Notes: generated by a model not told the origin, from the letters alone. Numbered from the stretch's first letter, positions 1 through 11,152 are shown. The stretch is DNA of 64,000 nt from Caulobacter sp. RHG1 (GCF_013181195.1 NZ_SMZP01000005.1:1-64000), one strand, 5' to 3'. A program made the numbers and translations.

Positions 1-110
1 GCCAGCGTGATCGTGATCGCGGCCGTCAGCGTCGTCTTGCCATGGTCAACGTGACCAATGGTGCCGATGTTGCAGTGCGGCTTAGTGCGTTCGAACTTTT
101 CCTTGGCCAT
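1..110 (-). CDS. tuf: Elongation factor Tu, N-terminal part (runs off window)
   Basis: The complement from 110 down reads [20 protein letters not shown] followed by the P-loop VDHGKTTLT, the diagnostic start of EF-Tu. It is the GTPase that delivers aminoacyl-tRNA to the ribosome. Only about 36 codons lie in the window and the rest is beyond position 1. It is last in the order rpsL-rpsG-fusA-tuf, 124 bp after the fusA stop, as in a classical str operon. Confidence 0.95.
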   Translation of the reverse strand, partial: MAKEKFERTKPHCNIGTIGHVDHGKTTLTAAITITL

Positions 111-174
111 CTTCTTAGCTCCAGGACCCCAGAGGGGCCTTCATCAAAAACAGGTTGGACTTCTGGGGTTTGGC

Positions 175-200
175 GAAAGGGGCTCCTTTGAACCCCTTTC
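175..200 (-). other. fusA-tuf intercistronic hairpin
   Basis: An 8-bp perfect inverted repeat (gaaagggg / cccctttc, 10-nt loop) lies between the fusA stop and the tuf start. No T-run follows on the minus strand, so it looks like an RNA-processing or stability hairpin, not a full terminator. Confidence 0.4.
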
Positions 201-234
201 AATCCTGCGTCTAGGCTTTTCCCGAAGGAGCGGC

Positions 235-2313
<2,079 letters not shown>

Positions 2314-2370
2314 AGCGAGAGCTCTGCAAGGCGGGCGTATCCTGACGGACGCGACCTGATTTAAACGTGC

Positions 2371-2403
2371 GGCGCGGGCGGTTTATCGCAAACCGCCCGC
2401 GCC
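2371..2403 (-). other. Strong hairpin between rpsG and fusA
   Basis: A perfect 14-bp inverted repeat (ggcgcgggcggttt / aaaccgcccgcgcc, loop atcgc) occupies the rpsG-fusA gap. Minus-strand RNA after it has only a short TTT, so full termination is doubtful. It could set the S7 to EF-G ratio by partial attenuation or protect the 3' end of a processed message. Confidence 0.5.
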
Positions 2404-2426
2404 TGAAAGAGTGCTGGTAAGAAAGC

Positions 2427-2900
2427 TTACCAGCGGTAGTGCGAGAACGCCCGGTTGGCTTCAGCCATCTTGTGGGTGTCTTCGCGCTTCTTCACCGCGG
2501 TGCCGCGGTTGTTCGAAGCGTCGAGCAGCTCACCGGCCAGCTTTTCGGTCATGGTGTTCTCACCGCGCTTGCGCGCAGCGGTCACCAGCCAGCGGATGGC
2601 CAGGGCGCGGCGACGGTCCGGACGGACTTCGACGGGCACCTGATAGGTGGCGCCGCCGACGCGGCGCGAACGGACTTCGATCGCCGGAGCGACGTTGTCC
2701 AGAGCGGAGTGGAAGGTTTCAAGCGGACCTTGGTCCTTACGCTTGGCTTCCAGGATGTCGAAAGCACCATAGATGATGTTTTCGGCGACGGCTTTTTTGC
2801 CCTCGTACATCACGTAGTTCATGAACTTCGTGACAATCAGGTCCCCAAACTTGGGGTCCGGCAGGACTTGGCGTTTCTCGGCGCGACGGCGGCGGGACAT
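2427..2900 (-). CDS. rpsG: 30S ribosomal protein S7
   Basis: A protein of 157 aa, the usual S7 length, starting [21 protein letters not shown]7 is the primary assembly protein of the 16S rRNA 3' domain and lies at the tRNA exit side of the head. The conserved [19 protein letters not shown] region (about residues 78-97) and the SHYRW terminus are typical. It begins 13 bp after rpsL and is second in the str operon. In other bacteria S7 represses this operon by binding its own message; no specific site was identified here. Confidence 0.97.
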   Translation of the reverse strand: MSRRRRAEKRQVLPDPKFGDLIVTKFMNYVMYEGKKAVAENIIYGAFDILEAKRKDQGPLETFHSALDNVAPAIEVRSRRVGGATYQVPVEVRPDRRRALAIRWLVTAARKRGENTMTEKLAGELLDASNNRGTAVKKREDTHKMAEANRAFSHYRW

Positions 2901-2913
2901 CTTCTTCTATTCC

Positions 2914-3285
2914 TTACTTCGGACGCTTCGCGCCGTAGAGCGAACGACGTTGCTTACGATCCTTGACACCTTGGGTGTCGAGGACGCCGCGCAGGATGTG
3001 GTAACGGACGCCGGGCAAATCCTTGACGCGGCCGCCGCGGATGAGCACCACCGAGTGCTCCTGCAGGTTGTGACCTTCGCCCGGGATGTAGCACACGGCT
3101 TCGATGCCGGTGGTCAGACGGACCTTGGCGACCTTACGGAGAGCCGAGTTCGGCTTCTTCGGGGTCGTGGTGTAGACGCGCGTGCAAACGCCGCGACGTT
3201 GGGGGCAGCCCTTCAGGGCCGGCACCTTGTTCCGCACCGGCTTCGGAGAGCGCGGCTTACGGATGAGCTGGTTAATGGTAGGCAT
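2914..3285 (-). CDS. rpsL: 30S ribosomal protein S12
   Basis: The 123-aa S12 starts at the ATG complement at 3285 ([12 protein letters not shown]). The open frame extends 56 codons upstream, but that stretch lacks S12 homology and covers the leader. S12 sits at the decoding centre and controls fidelity. The [12 protein letters not shown] loop and the [11 protein letters not shown] loop carry lysines at the K43 and K88 equivalents, the streptomycin-sensitive form. It is the first gene of the operon, with a candidate promoter about 210 bp upstream. Confidence 0.97.
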   Translation of the reverse strand: MPTINQLIRKPRSPKPVRNKVPALKGCPQRRGVCTRVYTTTPKKPNSALRKVAKVRLTTGIEAVCYIPGEGHNLQEHSVVLIRGGRVKDLPGVRYHILRGVLDTQGVKDRKQRRSLYGAKRPK

Positions 3286-3492
3286 TAAGTCTCTGCTCTG
3301 ATGGAAGCGTGTGCCTTTCGGCCGGGGCGCTTCAGGTCCTTGTATTTTTTGTTCTTGGTTCAAGGCTCCGCTTGGAGACCCGATAAACACGAAACTCGCC
3401 GGGGCGCGGGAAGCACACCAGCGGGTTTTTCCTCCCGAAGGAAGAAAGCTCATCAGAACGCACGCGAACGCACGCCTCGAAAAAGAGCGCGG

Positions 3493-3521
3493 TATGTACT
3501 CGCGAAGCCGACAACAGTCAA
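3493..3521 (-). promoter_or_regulatory. Candidate promoter of the str operon (rpsL-rpsG-fusA-tuf)
   Basis: On the minus strand TTGACT (3516-3521) is followed after exactly 17 nt by TACATA (3493-3498), predicting a start near 3486 and a 5' leader of about 200 nt before rpsL. The 414-bp stretch 3286-3699 contains no other convincing gene. The spacing and hexamers are good, but no transcript data support it here. Confidence 0.6.
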
Positions 3522-3699
3522 TCGCCTGTTCCTGCGTCGGTTAACGGGGGCTTAAGGCCCCTGAGGCGACAGGGCGCGGTCAAGTTTTCGCCACCGGAAG
3601 CTGTGCAGCTTTCGCCCACGGGAGCGTGTCTTGTCTATGCCGCCGGCCTCGCCATGTGGGAGACCGGCGCACCGTAGGCAAGTCGGCGCGGGAGGATGG

Positions 3700-4473
3700 G
3701 TGAGCGGCAGCGTGAGGATCGGCGGGCGTGATCGGCGGAAGGCGGCGATTCTCGTCGGCTCCCTGCTGCTGCACGTGGCCCTGCTGGCCTGGCTGGCCCT
3801 GCCGACCGTTCAACGCAACCTGATCGCCGACGAGCTGCCGACCATGATCGTCGAGCTGGACAGGCCCGAGCCGACGGAGCCGACGCCCACGCGTTCGGCC
3901 GCTTCCGCCGCGACGGCTGCGCCCTCCCCCGCCTTGCCCTTCCAGGTCCGTCCGCCGGCTCGCCCTGCGCCCGCCGGCGTGCCGACGCTGCAGGTGCCCG
4001 CCGCCGGGATCGCCCGCCCAGGCACGGCGATCCGTCCCGCGCCCCTGCCCGGTGAAGGCGCCGGCGATCTGCGCACGGCGCTGCGCGGCAGCTACGCCGG
4101 CTGCGTCAGCGCCGACGCCGTGGGCCTGAACCGTCGCGAGCGCGAGAAGTGCGACGAGCGCTTCGGCGCGGCCAAGGCCAAGGGCGATCCGCTGTCGGGC
4201 ATGACCGCCCAGAAGCGCCAGGCCCTGGAAGCGCAGGGCGCGGCCCAACGGGCCTACAAGGACTATCTCGACGCGCCGATGGGCCCCGGCGTCGACCACC
4301 GCAGCAAAGACCAGCCCGGCACGATGAAGGAGATCCCCTTCGTCCTGGGCGCCCAGCAGGACGGCCTGGGCCGCGAGCGCAAGTCGGTCACCGACCAGAT
4401 CCGCCGCGAGAAGGACTCGGCCGAACGCGCCCAGCGCTTCCTCGAACTGCAGAAGAAGGCCGGACAGCGCTGA
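3700..4473 (+). CDS. TonB-like single-span envelope protein, function unknown
   Basis: About 257 aa from the GTG at 3700, which has GGAGG at 3691-3695. The frame is open back to 3631 and a GTG at 3712 is also possible. The N-terminus is a basic stretch and one hydrophobic helix (about residues 12-35), followed by IVELDRPEPTEP and a long Pro/Ala-rich linker to about residue 110. The C-terminal half is charged and rich in K, R, E and Q, with several Cys. The arrangement recalls TonB or TolA, an inner-membrane anchor with a periplasmic spanning arm, but I see no clear TonB C-terminal fold. It lies upstream of the hydrolase and receptor genes on the same strand, which fits an envelope role but does not prove one. 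Confidence 0.6.
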   Translation: MSGSVRIGGRDRRKAAILVGSLLLHVALLAWLALPTVQRNLIADELPTMIVELDRPEPTEPTPTRSAASAATAAPSPALPFQVRPPARPAPAGVPTLQVPAAGIARPGTAIRPAPLPGEGAGDLRTALRGSYAGCVSADAVGLNRREREKCDERFGAAKAKGDPLSGMTAQKRQALEAQGAAQRAYKDYLDAPMGPGVDHRSKDQPGTMKEIPFVLGAQQDGLGRERKSVTDQIRREKDSAERAQRFLELQKKAGQR

Positions 4474-4559
4474 CCTTGCGGTTCGGGCGCCGCCGCCCCT
4501 AACCTCGCCCCAGGATGGCGCGCTTGCTCAAGGCGCGCTCGGGTAAGGAGGGAACACCC

Positions 4560-6473
4560 ATGCGTTTTTCTGGCATGCGGTTTACGGCTGGCCTGTGTAC
4601 GGCCCTGACCCTGGCGACGGCCGTGTCGTCGGTTCAGGCCCAGGACTATTCGCAATATTCCGACGCCGCGCTGGAGCGCGAGCTGGCCGAGAAGGCCGAT
4701 GTCGACATGTACCAGATGGCCCCGATGCGCGACGGCGTGCGGCTGGCCACCAACGTCTACCGGCCCAAGGGCGCCAAGGGTCCGCTGCCGACCATCCTGA
4801 TCAAGACCCCGTACAACGAACTGGCCTACAAGCCGCGCGCCGCCCGTGACGCCCTGAACGCCATCAAGCACGGCTACGCCCTGGTGCTGCAGAACGAGCG
4901 CGGCCGCTTCCACTCCGAGGGCGAGTGGGAGATCCTGGGCAAGCCCCAGACCGACGGCTACGACACCCTGACCTGGATCGCCAAGCAGACCTGGTCGAAC
5001 GGCAAGGTCGGCACGCTGGGCTGCTCGTCCTCGGCGGAGTGGCAGCTGGCCCTGGCCGCCCAGAACCACCCGGCCCACGCGGCGATGATCCCGATGGCCT
5101 CGGGCGCGGGCATCGGCAAGGTCGGCGAGTTCGAGGAACAGGGCAACTGGTACACCGGCGGCGTGCCGCGCACGCTGTTCTTCATCTGGCTGTACGGCGT
5201 CGACAACCCGCTGCGCCCGCAGCTGCCCAAGAACCTCGACGCCAAGACCATCGCCCGCCTGGCCAAGTATGACGACCTGGCCCCTAAGAAGCCCGACGTG
5301 AACTGGACCAGCCAGGTCCGCAAGCTGCCGGTCGCCAACCTGCTGCAGGACCTGGGCGAGCCCAAGGGCACGTTCGAAGAGCTGATCAGCCGCAATGGCC
5401 CGGCCGATCCGGCCTGGCGCAAGGGTGGGCTCTATCACGACGACAAGGGCTGGGGCGTCCCGGCCCTGTGGTTCAACTCGTGGTACGACGTGTCGATCGG
5501 CCCGAACATGGCGCTGTTCAACCACGCCCGCACGGCGAACTCCGACAAGGAGGCCAGCGCCAATCAGTACGCCGTGGTCACGCCCGGGACCCACTGCACG
5601 TTCAACGCCAAGACCCTGCAGGCGCCCTACACCTCGGGCGACCGGTCGATGGGCACGGTCGATTTCGACGCCGACAAGGAGGTCTACGCCTTCTTCGACC
5701 GCTGGGTGAAGGGCGACAAGGCCGCCTTCCCCGCCAGCACCCCGCCGGTGCGCTACTACGCCATGGGCGAGAACGCCTGGAAGCAGTCGGCCCAGTGGCC
5801 GCCGGAAAGCGCCAAGCCGATGCGGCTCTATCTCCGCTCGGGCGGCAAGGCCAACAGCGCCGCCGGCGATGGTCGCCTGCTGACCGCGGCCCCGGCCGCC
5901 GGCGAACAGCCCGACCGCTACGCCTATGACCCCGCCAATCCGGTGCAGACCATCGGCGGCGGCGACTGCTGCAACGGCGGCCTGGTCACGGCCGGCGCCT
6001 TCGACCAGCGGGTGATCGAGGCCCGCGACGACGTCCTCGTCTACACCAGCGACCCGCTGACCGCGCCGCTGGACGTCAGCGGCTTCGTGCGCGCGGTGCT
6101 GAAGGTGTCGTCCGACGCCAAGGACACCGACTTCGCCGTCAAGCTGGTCGACGTCGCGCCGGACGGCACGGCCTACATCCTGGGCGACACCATCCTGCGG
6201 GCCCGTTATCGCGACGGCTTCGACAAGCCCAGGATGCTGACCGCGGGCGAGGTGGCGACTCTCAAGCCGACCCCGATCACCACCAGCAACACCTTCCTGC
6301 CGGGTCACCGCATCCGGGTGGAGGTCACCTCGTCGAACTTCCCGAAGTTCACCCGCAACCTGAACACCGGCGGCGACAACGAGAAGGACACGGCCTTCGT
6401 CACGGCCCGCAATGCGGTCCATCACGCCGCCGGCGAGGAATCGTACATCGAGCTGCCGGTGGTGGAGAAATAG
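4560..6473 (+). CDS. Exported CocE/NonD-type serine hydrolase (X-Pro dipeptidyl-peptidase S15-like)
   Basis: The 637-aa protein starts at the ATG at 4560, with AAGGAGG 8 nt upstream; a longer frame from 4515 would hide the signal peptide. A Sec signal (MRFSGMRFTAGLCTALTLA, cleavage near VQA-QDY) implies periplasmic or outer location. The alpha/beta-hydrolase core has the start motif MRDGVRLATNVYRP, a nucleophile Ser at about 156 in VGTLGCSSS (GxSxxG-like), the family's WYDVSIGPN motif that carries the acid, and VTPGTHC for the His. A C-terminal jelly-roll domain (about 420-637, YTSDPLTAPLDVSG onwards) is diagnostic. Family members cleave X-Pro peptides, cocaine-like esters or acyl-amino acids; the substrate here is unknown. 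An amidohydrolase and a TonB receptor follow. Confidence 0.88.
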   Translation: MRFSGMRFTAGLCTALTLATAVSSVQAQDYSQYSDAALERELAEKADVDMYQMAPMRDGVRLATNVYRPKGAKGPLPTILIKTPYNELAYKPRAARDALNAIKHGYALVLQNERGRFHSEGEWEILGKPQTDGYDTLTWIAKQTWSNGKVGTLGCSSSAEWQLALAAQNHPAHAAMIPMASGAGIGKVGEFEEQGNWYTGGVPRTLFFIWLYGVDNPLRPQLPKNLDAKTIARLAKYDDLAPKKPDVNWTSQVRKLPVANLLQDLGEPKGTFEELISRNGPADPAWRKGGLYHDDKGWGVPALWFNSWYDVSIGPNMALFNHARTANSDKEASANQYAVVTPGTHCTFNAKTLQAPYTSGDRSMGTVDFDADKEVYAFFDRWVKGDKAAFPASTPPVRYYAMGENAWKQSAQWPPESAKPMRLYLRSGGKANSAAGDGRLLTAAPAAGEQPDRYAYDPANPVQTIGGGDCCNGGLVTAGAFDQRVIEARDDVLVYTSDPLTAPLDVSGFVRAVLKVSSDAKDTDFAVKLVDVAPDGTAYILGDTILRARYRDGFDKPRMLTAGEVATLKPTPITTSNTFLPGHRIRVEVTSSNFPKFTRNLNTGGDNEKDTAFVTARNAVHHAAGEESYIELPVVEK

Positions 6474-6490
6474 CCATTTCTGATGCGACC

Positions 6491-6515
6491 GCCGCCCTTT
6501 TGCGCCAAGGGCGGC
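6491..6515 (+). terminator. Hairpin after the CocE-type hydrolase
   Basis: A 9-bp inverted repeat (gccgccctt / aagggcggc, 7-nt loop) lies 17 bp after the stop codon. It lacks a clear T-run, so it may only be a stability hairpin. Confidence 0.35.
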
Positions 6516-6652
6516 GGGACGCTGTTCGGCGAACGGAAAATCGGGTCACACTAATGCAGGCCTCAGGTTTTCTGGCGCCGCGACAAACCCCATTGCAACG
6601 ATAGGGGATCGCGAAATTCCTGGGCGACGGCGATCGCCGCGAGGAGATCCCT

Positions 6653-8068
6653 ATGTCCAAGTTCCCCGTCCTGACCCTGGTCCAGACCTGCGCGATCGCG
6701 GCGCTGGCCGGGCTGGGCCATCCGGCCGCCGCCCAGACCCCGCGCCAGACGCGTGAGGCCGTGCTGCCGCCCTCGGTCCTGACCTCCGACGATCCCCAGC
6801 GGATCCCGCGCCGCCCGGTCGCCGCGCGCCAGACCCAGACGGTGCTGAAGGGCGGACGGGTCTTCGATTCTCTCGGCGAGAAGGCCTATCCGGCGACCGT
6901 GGTCATCGAGGGCCGCACGATCAAGGCGGTGCTGCCGCCTGAGTCCACGGACTGGGCCGCCGACGCCCAGGTCATCGACGTGACCGGCAAGACGGTGATG
7001 CCGGGCCTGATCGACCTCCACGTCCACATGACCTATCCCGACCCCGACACCCCGATCGACGAGCAGGCGACGGAAGGGTCGGGCGTCCTGCGGGGCGCGC
7101 GCAATCTGCGTTACTTCCTGGAGTCGGGCTTCACCTCGGTGCGCGACCTGGGCGGGGTGCTGAACGCCCCGTTCCAGCTGGCCCAGTGGAGCGCCGCCGG
7201 CCAGATCCCCGCACCGCGCGTCTTCGCCGCCGGCCACATCATCACCGGCACCGGCGGCCACGCCACCGAGCGGCCGATCACCCCCAACCACGGCCCGGCC
7301 TATCAGTGGGAGCGCGACGGCGCCGACGCCTGGCGCGGCGCGGTGCGCGAGGCCTTCAAGCAGGGCGCCGCCGTCATCAAGATCGCCAGCCACTTCTCGG
7401 CCGACGAGGTCGCCGCCGCCGTCGACGAGGCCCACACCCTGGGCCTGCCGGTCACCTGCGACTGCGAGACTCTCTATATCGACCGCGCGGTCGCCGCCGG
7501 CGTCGACATCATCGAGCATCCCCTGCCCCGCACCGACGCGGTCATCACCGCCATGGGCCGCAAGAAGACGGCCTCGGTGCCGACGCTGCAGGTCTATCAG
7601 AACGTGCTGGACACCTCGGGCGGCTTCTACGGCTCGACCTCGCGCCGCTTCACCATGACCAGCCAGTCCAATTTCGACGTCTTCAAGAAGCTGAAGGCCG
7701 CCGGCGTGGTCATGGGCGTGGGCACCGACACCATCGGCCGCGTCAACACCATGACGCCCAACCCGTACATCGCCGAGCTGAAGTGGTTCGTCAAAGGCGG
7801 CTACACCGTCCCGCAGGCGCTGGTCGCCGCCACGCGCACCAACGCCCAGATCCTGGCCATGGACGACAAGCTGGGCGTGCTGCAGGCCGGCAAGCTGGCC
7901 GACGTCATCGTCGTCGACGGCCGCCCCGATGAAAACCTCGACGACCTGGCCCGCATCGACCGGGTGTTCAAGGACGGCCGCCCCTGGGTCCAGGACGGAC
8001 AGGTCGTCATCCCCCGCCACGTCTCGGCGCCCCTGGCCAAGCCCTCGCCGCCCGCCGAGACGCGCTGA
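6653..8068 (+). CDS. Exported metal-dependent amidohydrolase (COG1228 type)
   Basis: The 471-aa protein starts at the ATG at 6653 behind GAGGAGAT. A signal peptide (residues 1-24, ending AAA-QTPRQ) predicts export. The amidohydrolase landmarks are the strand-1 DLHVHM pair, a strand-4 Lys in AAVIKIASH, a strand-6 His in IIEHP and a strand-8 Asp in GVGTDT. The usual strand-5 His is not evident: where relatives read like HAHG the protein reads VTCDCET (about 267-273). Caulobacter relatives in this branch of the superfamily include peptidases acting on Xaa-Arg/Lys dipeptides. Membership is secure; the substrate is inference. It sits between the CocE-like hydrolase and the TonB receptor. Confidence 0.85.
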   Translation: MSKFPVLTLVQTCAIAALAGLGHPAAAQTPRQTREAVLPPSVLTSDDPQRIPRRPVAARQTQTVLKGGRVFDSLGEKAYPATVVIEGRTIKAVLPPESTDWAADAQVIDVTGKTVMPGLIDLHVHMTYPDPDTPIDEQATEGSGVLRGARNLRYFLESGFTSVRDLGGVLNAPFQLAQWSAAGQIPAPRVFAAGHIITGTGGHATERPITPNHGPAYQWERDGADAWRGAVREAFKQGAAVIKIASHFSADEVAAAVDEAHTLGLPVTCDCETLYIDRAVAAGVDIIEHPLPRTDAVITAMGRKKTASVPTLQVYQNVLDTSGGFYGSTSRRFTMTSQSNFDVFKKLKAAGVVMGVGTDTIGRVNTMTPNPYIAELKWFVKGGYTVPQALVAATRTNAQILAMDDKLGVLQAGKLADVIVVDGRPDENLDDLARIDRVFKDGRPWVQDGQVVIPRHVSAPLAKPSPPAETR

Positions 8069-8103
8069 CCTTCCTTTTTAGAATGCTTCGTTCAGAGATA
8101 GAG

Positions 8104-10551
8104 ATGTCCAAAACCACCTTGCTGCTCTTCGCCAGCCTGGCGACCCTCGCCTCCGCCGCCCCCGCGCTCGCTCAAGAGACCAGCGACGTCTCCGAGGTCG
8201 TGGTCACCGGCAACCGCGGCCAAGCCCGCACCGTCGTCTCCAGCGTCGCGCCGATCGACGTGATCAGCGGCGAGCAGCTGGTGAAGATGGGCGGCGCGGC
8301 CCCGCTGCGCGACGCCCTGACCCAGCTGATCCCGTCGTTCCAGGCCCAGACCGTCGGTTCGTCGTCGTGGGACAGCCTGGCGCGTCCGGCCGGCCTGCGC
8401 GGCCTGGGCGGCGTCCACGTGCTGGTGCTGGTCGACGGCAAGCGCCGCCACAACAGCTCGCTGACCAACCTCAACACCGGCAACCTGTCGAACGGCGGCA
8501 ACCCGGTCGACCTGGACCTGATCCCGACCAGCGCCATCGCCCGCATCGAGGTGCTGCGCGACGGCGCCGCGGCCCAGTACGGCTCGGACGCCATCGCCGG
8601 GGTGATCAACATCATCCTCAAGAAGAACACCGACGGCGGCCGCCTAAACGTCAACGCCGGCGAGCGCTACAGCTATAACGGCGTGTCGGACGGCGAGACC
8701 GTCCAGGCCGACCTGTGGCACGGCTTCAAGCTGGGCGAGGACGGCTATCTGACCGTAGCCCTAGACGCCAAGACCCAGAACGACGCCCTGCGCGGCAGCA
8801 ACACGACCGGCCAGCTCTACTTCCCGCTGGCCAATGGCGCGGCCGACCCGCGCGAGCTGACCGCCAACCGCTACCAGCTCTATCGCGGCGGCCTGCCCAA
8901 GACCAAGTCGGCCAGCCTGTCGGCCAATGCCGGCCAGAGCTTCGGCGAGGTCGACGTCTATAGCGCCGCGACCCTGAGCTTCCGCGACGCCGTCGTCGGC
9001 CAGGGCTTCCGCCGTCCCAACAGCAACCAGAACCTGCTGCAGATCTATCCGGACGGCTTTGCGCCCAACTACACCCTGGACGAGGTCGACTATCAGACGA
9101 CCGCCGGCGCCAAGTGGGTCGCTGCGGGCTGGAACCTCGACCTGTCGACCACCTACGGCCGCAACCGCGTCGAGCACGGCTCCAGCAACACGCTGAACGC
9201 CTCGCTGGGCCCGGCAAGCCCGACCAGCTTCCACACCTTCACCTCCAGCTTCGAGCAGTGGACCTCCAACCTGGACGTCAGCCGCCAGTTCCAGGTGCTG
9301 GGCGGCCGCGACCTGACCGTGGCGGCCGGCGGCGAATATCGCTGGGAGCGCTATCGCACCCGCGTCGGCGATATCGACGCCTACCGGGCGGGCGGCTATG
9401 TCTATCCGGCGGGTTACGGCAACCTGGCCGGCCGCGCCGCGACCGTCGGCGCGCAAGGGGCCGTGGTGCTGGATCCCTCGGACGAGGCCAACATCTCGCG
9501 CGCCAACTATGCGGCCTATCTCGATCTGAGCCTGGACGTGACCGACAAGTTCTTCGTGGCCGCCGCCGGCCGCTACGAGGACTATGACGACGCCGCCGGC
9601 GACGTGTGGAGCGGCAAGCTGTCGGCCCGCTACGAGTTCAGCGACGCGGTGGCCCTGCGCGCCACGGTCAGCAACGGCTTCCGCGCCCCGTCGCTGTCGC
9701 AGCAGGGCTACGCCCAGACCTCCAATCAGGCCAATATCGTCAACGGCGCCTTCACGTTCGTGGAGTCCAAGACGGTGCGGCCGGAGTCGGCCGTCGGCCA
9801 GGCCCTGGGCGCCAAGCCGCTGACGCCGGAAACCTCGACCAACTACAGCATCGGCCTGGCCCTGACGCCGCTGCCCGGCCTGTCGGTCACCCTGGACGGC
9901 TACCGCATCGAGCTGCGCGACCGCATCGCCCTGACCGGCCTGCTGTCGGGCACGGGCGTCAGCCAGATCCTGACCCGCAACGGCCTGCCGTCGAACCTGT
10001 CGGTGCGCTACTTCGCCAACGCCATCGACACCAACACCACCGGCATCGATCTGGTCAGCGCCTATGCGCGGGACCTGGGCGAGCTGGGCCGCGCCCGCTT
10101 CACCCTGGGCTTCAACTGGAACAAGACGCGGATCGCCGGCATCGCCGCCAATCCGACCCAGCTGGCGGGCCTGGGCCTGACCCTGTTCGACCGCCAGCAG
10201 CGCGGTTCGGTGACGGTGTCCACGCCGCGCACCAAACTCTTGCTCGGCGCGGAATGGACCAAGGACCGCTGGCGCGTGAACCTGCGCGAGAGCCGCTACG
10301 GCGCCTTCGACAGCCAGAACAACGTCGTCACCTCCGACCAGCACTATGGCGCCAAGTGGCTGACGGACCTGGAAGTCGGCTACACGGTCAACGACCGCGT
10401 CACCCTGGCGATCGGGGCCAACAACCTGTTCGACGTCTATCCGGACCGCAACACCGTCCCCGACACCAACGGCTTCGCCCCGTTCGGCGGCAACTCGCCG
10501 TTCGGCGTCTATGGCGGCTACTACTACGGCCGGGTCTCGGTCGACTTCTAA
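8104..10551 (+). CDS. TonB-dependent outer-membrane receptor
   Basis: About 815 aa from the ATG at 8104 (an in-frame ATG at 8083 would add seven residues before the signal peptide). The signal is MSKTTLLLFASLATLASAAP, cleaved near ALA-QE. A TonB-box-like segment (SEVVVTGNRG) comes next, then the plug (VLVDGKRRH, GAAAQYGSDAIAGVINIILK) to about residue 170. The C-terminal 22-stranded barrel has the RATVSNGFRAPSLSQ and NLFDVYP motifs and ends in the aromatic terminus RVSVDF. It should import a bulky or scarce substrate using TonB energy. The preceding exported hydrolases suggest a peptide- or ester-derived ligand, which is inference. Confidence 0.93.
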   Translation: MSKTTLLLFASLATLASAAPALAQETSDVSEVVVTGNRGQARTVVSSVAPIDVISGEQLVKMGGAAPLRDALTQLIPSFQAQTVGSSSWDSLARPAGLRGLGGVHVLVLVDGKRRHNSSLTNLNTGNLSNGGNPVDLDLIPTSAIARIEVLRDGAAAQYGSDAIAGVINIILKKNTDGGRLNVNAGERYSYNGVSDGETVQADLWHGFKLGEDGYLTVALDAKTQNDALRGSNTTGQLYFPLANGAADPRELTANRYQLYRGGLPKTKSASLSANAGQSFGEVDVYSAATLSFRDAVVGQGFRRPNSNQNLLQIYPDGFAPNYTLDEVDYQTTAGAKWVAAGWNLDLSTTYGRNRVEHGSSNTLNASLGPASPTSFHTFTSSFEQWTSNLDVSRQFQVLGGRDLTVAAGGEYRWERYRTRVGDIDAYRAGGYVYPAGYGNLAGRAATVGAQGAVVLDPSDEANISRANYAAYLDLSLDVTDKFFVAAAGRYEDYDDAAGDVWSGKLSARYEFSDAVALRATVSNGFRAPSLSQQGYAQTSNQANIVNGAFTFVESKTVRPESAVGQALGAKPLTPETSTNYSIGLALTPLPGLSVTLDGYRIELRDRIALTGLLSGTGVSQILTRNGLPSNLSVRYFANAIDTNTTGIDLVSAYARDLGELGRARFTLGFNWNKTRIAGIAANPTQLAGLGLTLFDRQQRGSVTVSTPRTKLLLGAEWTKDRWRVNLRESRYGAFDSQNNVVTSDQHYGAKWLTDLEVGYTVNDRVTLAIGANNLFDVYPDRNTVPDTNGFAPFGGNSPFGVYGGYYYGRVSVDF

Positions 10552-10559
10552 GGCGAGCC

Positions 10560-10587
10560 GACGCGGCGCCCCGACGGGCGCCGCGTC
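10560..10587. terminator. Bidirectional hairpin between the TonB receptor and tetR
   Basis: An 11-bp perfect inverted repeat (gacgcggcgcc / ggcgccgcgtc, 6-nt loop) lies 8 bp after the receptor stop and overlaps the tetR stop codon. The two genes converge, so it can serve both. There is no strong T-run on either side. Confidence 0.5.
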
Positions 10588-11152
10588 ACCCTTGCAGAAT
10601 GATCGCCGGGATCCGCGCCAGCGCCCGGCCGAACACCGCCGCGTCGCCCATGCCGCGGGCCACGACCAGCGCGCCCTGCAGTTCCACCAGCACCTGTTCG
10701 GCCCTTAGCCGCGCCTGAGCCTCATCGGCCCCGGCGTCGCGGGCGACCTGGCTCAGGGCGTCCAGCAGCCGCTGGAAGGTCGTGCTGATCGCCTCGCCGC
10801 AAGCCGTGGCCTCGCCCCGAGGCGGCAGCAGCATGTTCAGCAGGCACGACTGCCGCCCCCCGGCGTAGAAGCCGTCCATCACCGCGACGAACGCGCCGAT
10901 CCGGCTGGCGGGCGAGGCGTCCGCGGCCAATTGCGGGAACACTTCGGCGTCCAGCACCCGGGCGGTCTGCGCCATCACCTCCTGGGCCATCTGCGCCTTC
11001 CCCTCCGGGAAGCGATGGTACAGGCTGGACTTCTTCAAGCCCGTGGCGTCCGACAGCGCCGCCAGCGACGCGCCCTCGTAGCCGACGTCCTTGAACGTCT
11101 GCGTCAGCTTCTCCAGCAGGACGTCGTCCCCGATCTTGCGCACTTGCGGCAT
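10586..11152 (-). CDS. TetR-family transcriptional regulator
   Basis: A 188-aa protein with an N-terminal helix-turn-helix (about residues 25-57: GASLAALSDATGLKKSSLYH, then RFPEGKAQMA) typical of TetR repressors. The C-terminal ligand domain is Ala-rich and resembles the group with C-terminal YxFP-independent effector pockets; no ligand can be named. It is divergent from the carboxymuconolactone-decarboxylase-like gene. The gap holds two palindromes sharing the core CCGAACGATCGG in opposite orientation, one next to each gene, so it probably represses itself and that enzyme. Confidence 0.88.
   Translation of the reverse strand: MPQVRKIGDDVLLEKLTQTFKDVGYEGASLAALSDATGLKKSSLYHRFPEGKAQMAQEVMAQTARVLDAEVFPQLAADASPASRIGAFVAVMDGFYAGGRQSCLLNMLLPPRGEATACGEAISTTFQRLLDALSQVARDAGADEAQARLRAEQVLVELQGALVVARGMGDAAVFGRALARIPAIILQG

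Noticed and set aside
4263..6425. A 720-aa minus-strand frame opposite the CocE-type hydrolase
   Set aside because: Antisense shadow; the plus-strand protein has a signal peptide, catalytic motifs and a good ribosome-binding site.
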